Made by a program: the position numbers and the translations under genes. Below are positions 9,683-19,120 of a DNA stretch of 64,000 nucleotides, piece by piece. The notes below the pieces were generated by a model. That model worked only from the letters and a program-made list of their open reading frames with translations. It had not been told where the DNA came from and searched no databases. The stretch is from Verrucomicrobia bacterium IMCC26134 (GTDB taxonomy: Bacteria > Verrucomicrobiota > Verrucomicrobiia > Opitutales > Opitutaceae): the NCBI GenBank assembly GCA_000972765.1, contig CP011265.1, forward strand, positions 2,527,501 to 2,591,500, in the 5' to 3' direction. The stretch's first letter is position 1, and every line of letters begins with the position of its first letter.

Positions 9683-9993
9683 TCCGCAAAGCCTTTGTCA
9701 TGTCCGTGAACACCGGGGCCGAGGCAGAATATGCCCATCGCCACCAGCCCATCTGGGACGAGCTCGCCGACGTGCTGCGCTCCCATGGCGTCCACAACTA
9801 TTCGATTCATCTCCACCCCGAGACCAACCAGCTTTTCGCCTACGCCGAGATCGAAGACGAGGAACGCTGGCAGGCCATCGCCCGCACCGAGGTCTGCCAG
9901 CGTTGGTGGAAACACATGGGACCGCTCATGCCTTCCAACCCCGACCATAGCCCGATTTCGAAATCGCTTCAGGAAGTCTTCCACCTTGCCTAG
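9679..9993 (+). CDS. rhaM: L-rhamnose mutarotase
   Basis: At 104 aa it has the same length as Escherichia coli RhaM and matches it along its whole length, for example [25 protein letters not shown] and LQEVF. RhaM interconverts the alpha and beta anomers of L-rhamnose. The active-site Tyr18 and His22 of the family are conserved at the same positions. The gene overlaps the Gfo/Idh gene by 4 bp and is the clearest evidence that the locus handles free L-rhamnose, the repeating neutral sugar of the RG-I backbone. No rhamnose isomerase, kinase or aldolase gene is found in the window. It is predicted to be cytoplasmic. Confidence 0.95.
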   Translation: MIRKAFVMSVNTGAEAEYAHRHQPIWDELADVLRSHGVHNYSIHLHPETNQLFAYAEIEDEERWQAIARTEVCQRWWKHMGPLMPSNPDHSPISKSLQEVFHLA

Positions 9994-10066
9994 CTAGTCC
10001 TTGGGCCGGGCTGGTTTCGTTTGATTCTAATCGGCGGGATATTTTTCCGCCCCTCTCTTCTCCCCT

Positions 10067-12808
10067 ATGCCCCTCAGCCGTCGATCCTTCGTAAAACACG
10101 GCACGCTCGCCGCCGTTGCATTTCCGCTAGCCGCAACCTTGCGCGCAGGCCAAGCCGCTCAAACCACGAGTCCGGCTTCATCCGTAAACACCACTCCCGC
10201 CAAACCGGGACGCGCCCTGCTGCACTGGCTCGAAGGCGTGCCGGCCGAGCAGCCCGGCGCCACCTTGGGAGTTCCATGGCCACGCGGCTCCGTTCCCGCC
10301 GGTTCAGCCTTCGCCCTGCGGACCGCCGCCGGAGACGACGTTGCGGTGCAATCCTGGCCACTGGCCAAATGGCCCGATGGATCACTCAAATGGACCGCTC
10401 ACGCCGTCATGGCTGGAGCCGCTCAGGTCAATGAACTCGTTTTAGCCCCCGGTCTTCCCGCCGCCACGCCGCCAAACGCGGTCTCCGTGCGTGAAACCCC
10501 CGAAAAAATCGAAATCGACAACGGTATCGTCTGCGTAGTCGTTCCCCGCAACGGCCCTCACCTCGTCGAATCCATCCGACGCGACGGGCATGAAATCGCC
10601 CGGGCGGGCAGGCTCGTTTCGCTCCGAAAAGAGCAGCCGGACAATGTCTCGCCCGCCGAGGCCTTCCGAGGCGACACCCTGGCCGTCACCGTCGAGCAAA
10701 GCGGCCCCGTTCGCGCCGTCGTGCGCATCGACGGCCGCCAGGTCGGGACCGCCAGCGGCCGCCACTGGCTGCCCTTCACCATCCGCCTCTATCTTTACGC
10801 GGGCGGAGACGCCCTCCGCATCATGCACTCGTTTGTGTATGACGGAGATGAAACCCGGGACTTCATCGCCGGGCTTGGCGTGCGTTTCGACGTGCCGATG
10901 AAAGACGCTCCGCACGACCGCCATGTGCGGTTCTCGGGCGAGGGCAGCGGGCTTTTTTCCGAAGCCGTGCGGGGCATCACCGGTCTGCGGCGCGATCCAG
11001 GACAGGCCGTTCGCAAGGCCCAGATCGCAGGCCTGCCCACCCCGCCGCTTTCCGCGTGGGAAAAAAGCGTTTCAGAGCGCCTCGCGCTTGTGCCCGCCTG
11101 GGGCGATTACACCTTGTCCCAATTATCAGCCGACGGCTTTGAAATCCGTAAACGCACCCAGGCCGGCCACGCCTGGATTCGTTCCGGTGCCGGTCGCCGC
11201 GCTTCGGGCCTCGCCTATGTCGGAGGAGTCTCGGGCGGACTGGTCTTTGGCGTGCGCGATTTCTGGGAAAAATATCCCGGCCAGCTCGACATCCGTTCCG
11301 CCCACACCGAACTCGCCGAGGCCACGGTCTGGCTTTGGTCGCCTGAAGCCCCTCCGATGGATCTGCGGTTTTATCACGACGGGATGGGGATGGACAACCA
11401 CGCCGAGGAAATCGAAGGGCTTAACATCACCTACGAGGACTACGAAAAAGACTTCGGCACCCCGCGCGGCATCGCGCGCTCGCACGAGCTCGTCTTTCGC
11501 GCCGTCTCCGCCACCCCTTCGAATGAAGCCTTCCCTCGCTTTGCGGAAGCGCTGCGCCGTCCGCCGCAGCTGGCCGCGGCCCCCGCACACTGCCAGGCGG
11601 CCGGGGTGTTTGGCGCCTGGAGCCTCCCGGACCGCTCCCATCCCGCCAAAGCACGCATCGAAGACCAGCAGGACTTCCTGCTTCAGACCTACCTCGGCCA
11701 AATCGACCAGCGCAGCTGGTATGGCTTTTGGGATTTCGGCGACGTCATGCACAGCTACGACTCCGACCGCCATTGCTGGCGCTACGATGTGGGAGGCTTC
11801 GCCTGGGCGAATTCCGAGCTCTCGCCCGATCTTTGGCTCTGGTTATCTTACCTTCGTTCCGGCCGGGCTGATATTTTCCGGCTCGCCGAGGCCATGACCC
11901 GGCACACCGGGGAAGTGGACGTCTACCACCTCGGCCGCTTCAAGGGCCTGGGCTCACGTCACAACGTCCAGCACTGGGGGTGCTCGGCCAAACAACTTCG
12001 CATCAGCACCGTCGCGTATCGGCGTTTCTACTACTACCTCACCGCCGACGAGCGCGTAGGCGACCTCATGCGGGATCTGGTCGGCGCGGACGAGGCGTTT
12101 CTCACTCTCGATCCGATTCGCAAGATACGCACCGAGCCCATCCCTCCTCCGACCCGTTCCGCCGCATCCGTTGGCTTTGGCACCGACTGGGGTTCGCTCG
12201 CCTACGCTTGGCTCACCGAATGGGAGCGCACCGGCAACACCGCGATCCGCGATAAACTGGTCGCCGGCATGCGCACCATCGGAGCCCAGCCGCACGGCTT
12301 TCTCTCGGCCGGCGCCACGTTCAATCTCGATACCGGCGAATTCTCCCTCGTGCCCGACGGTGAGATCGGTGTTTCGCATCTCAGCGCCGTTTTCGGCCTG
12401 CCTGAACTCTGCATCGAGCTGAACGAGCTCGTTGACGTGCCTGCCTTCCGTGCCGCCTGGCTGCAGTATTGCATCCTCTATAACGCGACCGCCGCCGAAC
12501 AAAGGGCCGCGGTCGGTTCCGATTTCGGCAAACTCAATCTCTGGGAGGCTCACGCGCGCCTGACCGCCTACGCCGCCAGCCAGAAAACAGATCCGGCGTT
12601 GGCCGCCCGCGCCTGGAACGAGTTCTACGGCGGCAAGGCGGGATACGGCGTGAAGTCCGAATTGAAATCAGCCCGCATATCAGGCCCGGCGGTGCTCAAT
12701 CCCGTGGACGAAAACTTCGGCCTGAGCACCAACGCCACCGCCCAGTGGGGCCTCTCCGCCATAGCGATGCTGGCTTTGGTCGGGGACCGCATCCCCTCCG
12801 CTCGATAA
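10067..12808 (+). CDS. Tat-exported PcRGLX/YetA-like exo-rhamnogalacturonan lyase family protein
   Basis: The 913-aa product opens with a twin-arginine signal (SRRSFVKHG followed by a hydrophobic stretch and an Ala-rich cleavage region), so it is probably exported folded. From about residue 45 there is a RIFT-barrel-like N-terminal region (LLHWLEGVPAEQPG, then FALRTAAGDDVAVQSWPLAKWPDGSLKW, shown in parts), then a central sandwich and a large alpha/alpha C-terminal domain. This organisation and these motifs recall the PcRGLX/YetA family, whose fungal founder is an exo-acting rhamnogalacturonan lyase (PL26). It sits between rhaM and a CE12 esterase, fully in keeping with attack on RG-I chain ends. 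Activity is inferred from family and context. The ATG at 10067 follows a pyrimidine-rich leader. Confidence 0.75.
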   Translation: MPLSRRSFVKHGTLAAVAFPLAATLRAGQAAQTTSPASSVNTTPAKPGRALLHWLEGVPAEQPGATLGVPWPRGSVPAGSAFALRTAAGDDVAVQSWPLAKWPDGSLKWTAHAVMAGAAQVNELVLAPGLPAATPPNAVSVRETPEKIEIDNGIVCVVVPRNGPHLVESIRRDGHEIARAGRLVSLRKEQPDNVSPAEAFRGDTLAVTVEQSGPVRAVVRIDGRQVGTASGRHWLPFTIRLYLYAGGDALRIMHSFVYDGDETRDFIAGLGVRFDVPMKDAPHDRHVRFSGEGSGLFSEAVRGITGLRRDPGQAVRKAQIAGLPTPPLSAWEKSVSERLALVPAWGDYTLSQLSADGFEIRKRTQAGHAWIRSGAGRRASGLAYVGGVSGGLVFGVRDFWEKYPGQLDIRSAHTELAEATVWLWSPEAPPMDLRFYHDGMGMDNHAEEIEGLNITYEDYEKDFGTPRGIARSHELVFRAVSATPSNEAFPRFAEALRRPPQLAAAPAHCQAAGVFGAWSLPDRSHPAKARIEDQQDFLLQTYLGQIDQRSWYGFWDFGDVMHSYDSDRHCWRYDVGGFAWANSELSPDLWLWLSYLRSGRADIFRLAEAMTRHTGEVDVYHLGRFKGLGSRHNVQHWGCSAKQLRISTVAYRRFYYYLTADERVGDLMRDLVGADEAFLTLDPIRKIRTEPIPPPTRSAASVGFGTDWGSLAYAWLTEWERTGNTAIRDKLVAGMRTIGAQPHGFLSAGATFNLDTGEFSLVPDGEIGVSHLSAVFGLPELCIELNELVDVPAFRAAWLQYCILYNATAAEQRAAVGSDFGKLNLWEAHARLTAYAASQKTDPALAARAWNEFYGGKAGYGVKSELKSARISGPAVLNPVDENFGLSTNATAQWGLSAIAMLALVGDRIPSAR

Positions 12809-12904
12809 GCAAATCGAACTCGCCTGAGCCCTGCGCCAACTCCGTCGCAGAGCGTCACCCGCCCTCAATCTTCCCCAATAATTTTACCGGCCTCGATTTC
12901 CGCT

Positions 12905-14260
12905 ATGAGAACCACCCGCCCCCTCCTCAATCTCCTGCTCGCGCTCGCCGTATCTGGCCCCCTGGCCGCCGCCACCCCCTCGATCACGAAATTTGATTTC
13001 GGCCTTGGACCTGTCGCCCCTGATTGCGCCGCCGTCACACCCGACACGCTCTATACCCCTGCACGTGGCTACGGCCTGCTCCCCTCCACCGGACTGGTCT
13101 CCAGCACCGCCGGCGATGCCGCCCTGGCAAAGGATCCCCTGCGCGCCGATGCCTTGGTTTCAGATCATCCGTTCTATTTCGTGATCGATATGCCCGAGGG
13201 CAATTACGACGTCACCGTCCTCCTCGGCGATCCAGCCGGCGACGCCGACACCACCGTCAAAGCCGAGACGCGCCGCCTCATGCTGGAGTCGGTAAAAACC
13301 TTCGCCGGCCCCCGCGCGGTCGAATCGCGCTCCTTCACCGTGAACGTCCGCACCCCTGTCCTTCCCCGCGGCCGCAAAGTGATGCTCAAGGAACGCGAAC
13401 TGGCCACCTTCAGCTGGGATAATAAACTCATCCTCGAATTCAACGGCAAGCGCCCCGCCGTAGCAGGCGTGGACATACGCCGCAACGATGCCGCGCAGAC
13501 CGTTTTCATCGCCTCGGACTCGACCGTCACCGACCAACCGGGCGAACCTTGGTGCGGCTGGGGCCAGATGTTGCCGCGCTTTTTTCCTGCCGGCGTCGCC
13601 ATCGCCAACCACGCCGAATCAGGACTATCGCTCGCCTCTTTTCGTGGTTCGGGCCGCCTGGAAAAAATCCTTACCCTGATCAAACACGGCGACTACGTTT
13701 TCATCCAGTTTGGTCACAATGATCAAAAGGAGAAGGGTGAGGGCGTCGGCGCCTACACGACGTATGCCTCAAGCCTGCGCGACTACATCTCTGCCATTCG
13801 GGAAAAAGGCGGCGAACCGGTGTTGGTGACGTCCATGTATCGTCGGCGCTTTACCGGCACCCTCCTCTACGACACGCTCGGCGATTACCCCGCCGCCGTG
13901 CGCCTGATCGCGGAGGAGCAGCATGTGCCGCTTATCGACCTGCACGCCATGAGCGCCAAATTCCTCTCTGCCTTGGGCCCTGACTTATCCAAGCGAGCCT
14001 TCGTTCACTTTCCCGCCGGCACCTATCCGGGGCAGCCCAAGGACATGAAGGACGACACCCACTTCTGCGCTTACGGTGCCTATGAGCTCGCACGCTGCGT
14101 CGTCGAAGGCATTCGCTCCTCGGTTCCTGCCCTCGCCGACCGACTTGCGCCCGACCTTACGCGTTACAATCCCGAGATGACTGCCGGCCCCGCCGACTTC
14201 ACGATTCCGCCCAGCGCTCCCCTCAGCGAGGTTCGCATCCCTGATGGGGACGGAAAATAA
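12905..14260 (+). CDS. Secreted rhamnogalacturonan acetylesterase (CE12, SGNH fold)
   Basis: The 451-aa protein has a signal peptide (about 1-23), an N-terminal beta domain (about 25-195) and an SGNH hydrolase domain (about 198-435). The nucleophile block is FIASDSTVTDQ, with Ser206 in an SDS variant of the GDS motif. The Asn block is FIQFGHNDQKEKG, and the acid/His block is DDTHFCAYGA. These are the signatures of rhamnogalacturonan acetylesterases, which remove acetyl groups from galacturonic acid in RG-I so that lyases can act. It lies 96 bp after the PcRGLX-like gene on the same strand, suggesting joint expression. The N-terminal domain may bind carbohydrate; this is a guess. Confidence 0.88.
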   Translation: MRTTRPLLNLLLALAVSGPLAAATPSITKFDFGLGPVAPDCAAVTPDTLYTPARGYGLLPSTGLVSSTAGDAALAKDPLRADALVSDHPFYFVIDMPEGNYDVTVLLGDPAGDADTTVKAETRRLMLESVKTFAGPRAVESRSFTVNVRTPVLPRGRKVMLKERELATFSWDNKLILEFNGKRPAVAGVDIRRNDAAQTVFIASDSTVTDQPGEPWCGWGQMLPRFFPAGVAIANHAESGLSLASFRGSGRLEKILTLIKHGDYVFIQFGHNDQKEKGEGVGAYTTYASSLRDYISAIREKGGEPVLVTSMYRRRFTGTLLYDTLGDYPAAVRLIAEEQHVPLIDLHAMSAKFLSALGPDLSKRAFVHFPAGTYPGQPKDMKDDTHFCAYGAYELARCVVEGIRSSVPALADRLAPDLTRYNPEMTAGPADFTIPPSAPLSEVRIPDGDGK

Positions 14261-14480
14261 GCTATTCAACTCCGTCGACCGTCTCACCCGCCTTTACCCC
14301 CTTTAACCTGATAGAATGGGTGGCCCTACTTCGGTCTGCGCGGCAATCGAAGGCTCCCTCCGCGCACCTGGCAAAAACCCGACACCAGCCAGATCCAAAC
14401 CCCGACCGCTCCCTGATCGTCAAGACGGTTCCTGTTTTGACTGGGCCGTCATCACGCCCTGATTTCCTTTCCTATCTACC

Positions 14481-17138
14481 ATGCTCATCACCCGACTTTT
14501 CCAACGCGCCTTACTTTCGCCTGCAGTCGCGCTCGCCACCTTCGCCTTACTCATGCCTACCCTTGTCAACGCCACCGTCGCGCCCGTCAGCCGCGAGATT
14601 TTACCCTTCGACTCCGGATGGCGCTTCCACCGCCACGACCCAGAGCCAGTCGGCACCGATCTCTCCCGCGAGGCCTTGCGGGCCTGGCTGCTGCCCCAGA
14701 CGGATACTTTCTCCAACTATCTGCCCGCGCCTCATTCGAGACCTGCTTCACCGGAGCCGGGTGCGTCACTCTCCGTCATCCAGCAAGGTTACGACGATTC
14801 CACATGGCGAACCCTCGATCTGCCGCATGATTGGGCCATAGAAGGCCCGTTCGACCAGTCTCTGCCTGGTGAAACCGGTAAACTGCCTTGGACCGGGACC
14901 GGTTGGTATCGTAAAACCTTCGCCTTGCCCGCCGGCGACGCAGGCCGCCACCTCACACTCGAGATCGACGGCGCCATGTCGCACTCCGCCGTCTGGTTGA
15001 ACGGTCGCTTCGTCGGCGGCTGGCCCTACGGCTACACTTCCTTCCAGCTTAACCTTACTCCCTATGCCCGCCCCGGTGCGGACAACATCCTCGTCATCCG
15101 CCTCGACAGTCCGCCCGACTCCTCGCGCTGGTATCCCGGCGCCGGGCTTTATCGTCACGTCCGTCTGGTCAAAACCAACCCCGTTCGCATCGCGCCGTGG
15201 GGCGTCTTCGTCACCACTCCCGCCATCTCCGAAAAATCCGCCACCGTCGATGTCCGCATCGAGATCGACAACCATGCCGCCGAGTCGGCCAAGCTGGCCG
15301 TCGCTGTAGCTCTGCAAGAAATTGACCTCGCAGGGCGGCCGGTCGCTGCCCCCGTCGCCGTCGCCAAACCGCAACAGCTTGAGATTAAGGCCGGTCTCCC
15401 GCGCCAGACTTCCTTCAACCTTTCCGTGCCTTCGCCCCTGCTCTGGAGTCCGGCCAGTCCGCGTCGCTACGTGGCGGTTGCCACCCTGCATAAAGACGGC
15501 GTGCTCATCGATCGCGTTGAGACCCCCTTTGGCATCCGCAGCCTCGTCAACGACCCTGATCGGGGCCTCATTCTTAACGGCGAACCGGTCCGCCTGCACG
15601 GCGTCTGCATGCATCACGATATCGGCGCGCTCGGAGCGGCCGTCAACGTCACCGCACTCGAACGCCAGCTCCGCATCATGCGCGAGATGGGGGCCAACTC
15701 CATCCGCACCTCGCACAATCCCCCCACCCCCGAGCTTCTCGATCTCTGCGACCAGATGGGCTTGCTCGTCATGGCCGAATCCTTCGACGCCTGGGCCTTG
15801 CCCAAAAAGAAAAACGACTACTCGGTCGATTTTCCGTGGTGGCATGAAGCCGATCTGCGCGCCTTGGTGCGCCGCGACCGCAACCACCCCTCCGTGGTCA
15901 TGTGGAGCATAGGCAACGAGATCGTCGAGCAATTCAACTCCGTCGGCTGGAAGCTCGCCACCCGTCTCGCCGGCCTGGTCCGCGAAGAGGACCGCACCCG
16001 CCCGATCACCGCCGGGTTTAACCACACCTGGTCCGGCTACAATGGCTTCCAGACCGCCGTCGATATCGTCGGCTTCAACTATAAACCCGGTGAGTATCCC
16101 ACCTTCCGCGCCGCCCACCCTCGTATCGCCGTGCTCGGCGCCGAGACGGCCTCCACCATCAGTTCGCGCGGCGAATACATGTTCCCGGTCACCAACAACC
16201 AGGCCGCCGGCGCAGCCGACTTCCAGGTCAGCAGCTACGATCTCTCCGCCCCGCGCTGGGCCACCACGCCGGACCGTGAATTCGCCGCACAGGACGACAA
16301 TCCGGCCGTCCTCGGCGAGTTCGTCTGGACCGGCTTCGATTACCTCGGAGAGCCCACCCCCTATAACGACGATTCAACCAACCTGCTCAACTACTCCAAC
16401 CCCGCCGACCGTGAGCGCGCCGCCAAGGAACTCGCCGCCCTCGGCAAGATCCGCGTGCCTTCTCGTTCCAGCTACTTCGGCATCGTCGATCTGGCCGGCT
16501 TCCCCAAAGACCGCTACTACCTCTACCAGGCCCGCTGGCGCCCGGAGCTCGCCCAGGCCCACCTCCTTCCTCACTGGAGCTGGCCGGGACGCGAGGGTCA
16601 GGTGACACCCGTCCACCTCTACACCTCGGGTGACGAGGCTGAACTTTTTCTCAATGGTGTCTCGCTCGGTCGCAAGAAACGCGGCCCGCACGACTACCGT
16701 CTCCGCTGGGACGACGTCGTCTACCAGCCCGGCGAACTTCGTGCCGTCGCCTACAAAAACGGTGCGGTCTGGGCCGAAGCCGTCCAGCGCACCGCAGGCA
16801 TCGCGGCGACCCTGCAACTCACCCCCGAGCGCGCCACCCTCGCAGCCGACCGCCGCGATCTGGCCTTCGTCACCGTGCGGGTGCTCGACGCCGCCGGCGT
16901 GCTCGTGCCGCGCGCGAAGGACGCGTTGACCTTCGAGGTTTCCGGACCCGCCGACCTCATCGCCACCGACAACGGTGATGCCACCAGCTTCGAGAGCTTC
17001 CAAGCCCCCGCCCGCAAAGCCTACAACGGCCTCGCGCTGGTCATCCTACGCACCCGCCCCGGCCAGACGGGCGAGATCACGCTCACCGCCCGCGCCACCG
17101 GCCTGCCCGCCACCTCCCTAAAACTCCGCTCCGAGTAA
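14481..17138 (+). CDS. Secreted glycoside hydrolase family 2 (beta-galactosidase-like)
   Basis: The 885-aa protein has a signal peptide (to about residue 32), then the GH2 domain series: sugar-binding jelly roll with WYRKTFALP and the HSAVWLNGRFVGGWPYGY strand pair, Ig-like domain, TIM barrel, and a C-terminal Ig-like domain of the DUF4982 kind followed by another beta sandwich. Acid/base Glu480 is in MWSIGNEIVEQ and nucleophile Glu555 in VLGAETAS. All catalytic features are intact, so a beta-galactosidase or related exo-activity on RG-I side chains is likely. It follows a 220-bp gap after the CE12 gene and precedes the GH29 gene by 63 bp on the same strand. The start ATG follows a C/T-rich stretch. 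Confidence 0.88.
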   Translation: MLITRLFQRALLSPAVALATFALLMPTLVNATVAPVSREILPFDSGWRFHRHDPEPVGTDLSREALRAWLLPQTDTFSNYLPAPHSRPASPEPGASLSVIQQGYDDSTWRTLDLPHDWAIEGPFDQSLPGETGKLPWTGTGWYRKTFALPAGDAGRHLTLEIDGAMSHSAVWLNGRFVGGWPYGYTSFQLNLTPYARPGADNILVIRLDSPPDSSRWYPGAGLYRHVRLVKTNPVRIAPWGVFVTTPAISEKSATVDVRIEIDNHAAESAKLAVAVALQEIDLAGRPVAAPVAVAKPQQLEIKAGLPRQTSFNLSVPSPLLWSPASPRRYVAVATLHKDGVLIDRVETPFGIRSLVNDPDRGLILNGEPVRLHGVCMHHDIGALGAAVNVTALERQLRIMREMGANSIRTSHNPPTPELLDLCDQMGLLVMAESFDAWALPKKKNDYSVDFPWWHEADLRALVRRDRNHPSVVMWSIGNEIVEQFNSVGWKLATRLAGLVREEDRTRPITAGFNHTWSGYNGFQTAVDIVGFNYKPGEYPTFRAAHPRIAVLGAETASTISSRGEYMFPVTNNQAAGAADFQVSSYDLSAPRWATTPDREFAAQDDNPAVLGEFVWTGFDYLGEPTPYNDDSTNLLNYSNPADRERAAKELAALGKIRVPSRSSYFGIVDLAGFPKDRYYLYQARWRPELAQAHLLPHWSWPGREGQVTPVHLYTSGDEAELFLNGVSLGRKKRGPHDYRLRWDDVVYQPGELRAVAYKNGAVWAEAVQRTAGIAATLQLTPERATLAADRRDLAFVTVRVLDAAGVLVPRAKDALTFEVSGPADLIATDNGDATSFESFQAPARKAYNGLALVILRTRPGQTGEITLTARATGLPATSLKLRSE

Positions 17139-17201
17139 CTCGCCCCCCAGGGAACGCCGGGCTCCAGCTCGGCCCTCGTCCGCCGCTTTCCGTCCTCCGT
17201 C

Positions 17202-18923
17202 ATGTCGATCCTCCTGCCGCTGGCCCTACTCGCCGCACCCTTGCCAGATCTTCCGCCCATCCCTGTCATCCCCGCCCCGCTCCCCGTCGACAGCGTGCCC
17301 TTGCTCGACTCCGCCTCCGCCCCCGAGGTGAAGCTCGATCTCCCCATCGCGCCCGGCCCCTTCGAGCCCACCTGGGCCTCCATCGAAAAAAACTACCCCG
17401 GCACGCCCGCCTGGCTGCGCGAGGCCAAGTTCGGCATCTGGGTCCACTTCGGTCCCCAGGCCGCCGGCGAAAGCGGCGACTGGTATGCCCGCCACGTCTA
17501 CAAGCCTGACCACCTCGCCCGCCGCAATTTTGCCAGGACCTACGGCCCGCCCGACGAGGTCGGTTACAAGGAGGTCCTCCGCGATTGGAACCCGGTCAAA
17601 CTCGACCCCGCCGCCCTCGCCGCGCTCTACAAAGAGGCCGGCGCACGCTTCCTCTTCGTCCAGGGTGTCCACCACGACAATTACGACCTGTGGGATTCGC
17701 GTTACCAGCCCTGGAACTCCACCCGCCTCGGCCCCAAGCGCGACTTCGTGGGCGAGTGGGCCCTCGCCTGCCGCGCCAACGGCCTGCGTTTCGGCGTCAC
17801 CTTCCATCACGAATACACCTGGTGGTGGTGGCAGACCGCCTTCATGGCCGACCGCGAGGGACCGCGAGCCGGCATCCCCTACGACGGCCACCTGACCCTC
17901 GCCGACGGCGTAGGCAAATGGTGGGAAGGCCTCGACCCGCGCCTGCTCTACGGCATCGACCTCCGCGAATACGCCGGCGTGTCGAAAGCCGCCCTCTCGC
18001 CCTGGACCCCGCCGCCCGCCGGTCTCTTCGGCCGCCACGCCGACTACGCCAACTGGTATGCGACGTGGTGGGCGCTGCGCATGATGGACGTGGTCGCCAA
18101 ATACGACCCGGACTTCATCTACACGGACGGCACCGGCACCCAGCCCTTCAGCGGCGACCACACCGGCACCGGTCTCAAGGCCGACGCCATGCAGCGCGTC
18201 ATCGCCGACTTCTACAACCGCGCCCTGACCCGTCGCGGCCAGGTGGATACGTTCTCCATCGTTAAATTCCGCCCCGCCACCAACGGCACCGTCAACACCG
18301 AGGAGTTCGGCATCCCCGCCGCGATCAAGACCGACCAGCCCTGGATCGCCGAGGCCCCCGTCGGCGATTGGTTCTACGCCCCCGGTTTCTTCTACGACTC
18401 CAGCATCGTCATCCGCTACATCATCGAGTCCGCCGCACGCGACGGCGCGGCCGCCGTCTGCATCTCCCCGCGCCCCGACGGCTCGCTCGACGAGGGCACC
18501 CGGACCCTCCTCCAAGGCGTCGGCGAGTGGATGCGCCGCAACGGCGACGCCATCTACGGAAGCAAGGCATGGAGCATCCCTGGCGAAGGCCAGATCGTGA
18601 AAGGAAAGCTCAAGATGCTCCCCGGCGGCAAACTCGGCCGCGCCCACGCCGAGATCACCTTCGGCCCGCAGGATTTTCGCTTCACCGTCGGCAAGGACGG
18701 AGCCCTTTACGCCACCTGCCTCACCGTCCCCGCATCCGGCACCGAACTGCGCATCAACTCGCTGAGCTCCTCCGCCGCCCGCCTCGGCCACCCGGTCAAA
18801 TCCGTGACCCTCCTCGGCCACGACGGCCCCTCCCTCGTCTGGCGCCAGACGCCCGAGGCCTTGGTCATCACCTGCCCCGACACCACGCCCTTCCGCACCG
18901 CCTTGGTTTTTCGCATAGATTAA
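17202..18923 (+). CDS. GH29 alpha-L-fucosidase
   Basis: The 573-aa protein has the GH29 pattern: PAWLREAKFGIWVHFGPQ, the His pair in VQGVHHDNYDLWDS, and the nucleophile segment DFIYTDGTG with Asp309. The acid/base cannot be placed with certainty, as is common in this family. The N-terminus is hydrophobic (LLPLALLAAPLP) and then Pro-rich. It looks like a signal peptide without the usual positive charge, so export is likely but less certain than for its neighbours. Alpha-L-fucose occurs on pectic side chains and xyloglucan, and the enzyme probably trims such residues. It lies 63 bp after the GH2 gene and is probably cotranscribed. It is long for a minimal GH29 because of a C-terminal beta domain. 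Confidence 0.87.
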   Translation: MSILLPLALLAAPLPDLPPIPVIPAPLPVDSVPLLDSASAPEVKLDLPIAPGPFEPTWASIEKNYPGTPAWLREAKFGIWVHFGPQAAGESGDWYARHVYKPDHLARRNFARTYGPPDEVGYKEVLRDWNPVKLDPAALAALYKEAGARFLFVQGVHHDNYDLWDSRYQPWNSTRLGPKRDFVGEWALACRANGLRFGVTFHHEYTWWWWQTAFMADREGPRAGIPYDGHLTLADGVGKWWEGLDPRLLYGIDLREYAGVSKAALSPWTPPPAGLFGRHADYANWYATWWALRMMDVVAKYDPDFIYTDGTGTQPFSGDHTGTGLKADAMQRVIADFYNRALTRRGQVDTFSIVKFRPATNGTVNTEEFGIPAAIKTDQPWIAEAPVGDWFYAPGFFYDSSIVIRYIIESAARDGAAAVCISPRPDGSLDEGTRTLLQGVGEWMRRNGDAIYGSKAWSIPGEGQIVKGKLKMLPGGKLGRAHAEITFGPQDFRFTVGKDGALYATCLTVPASGTELRINSLSSSAARLGHPVKSVTLLGHDGPSLVWRQTPEALVITCPDTTPFRTALVFRID

Positions 18924-19044
18924 TGAATCTACATGGCTGGCGTCTCCCTCGCCTGGCCCCGCTTTTGGGGGTTGAGAGCTTTGTTTGAAAAAACGGCGTC
19001 CCCAGTCTGCGTTTTTGGCCGTCCGCCTTCCTTCCCGTCATCCG

Positions 19045-19053
19045 ACTGTAAGA
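19045..19053 (+). promoter_or_regulatory. ACTGTAAGA element upstream of the PL1 gene
   Basis: This copy of the repeated 9-mer lies 68 bp before the start codon of the giant pectate lyase, in the same orientation relative to its gene as the other three copies. The left arm is not palindromic here (CCG instead of CTT), so it would be a half-site or a promoter element. Confidence 0.45.
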
Positions 19054-19120
19054 ATCGTCCCCCGTTGCGCCGGCCGAAGCGCAGCATATCCTGTCACTGA
19101 CCCCTGATTGTTAGTTTTCC

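Noticed and set aside
17226-18821. 531-codon minus-strand frame opposite GH29
   Set aside because: Shadow frame; no recognisable domain, and the GH29 gene covers it fully.
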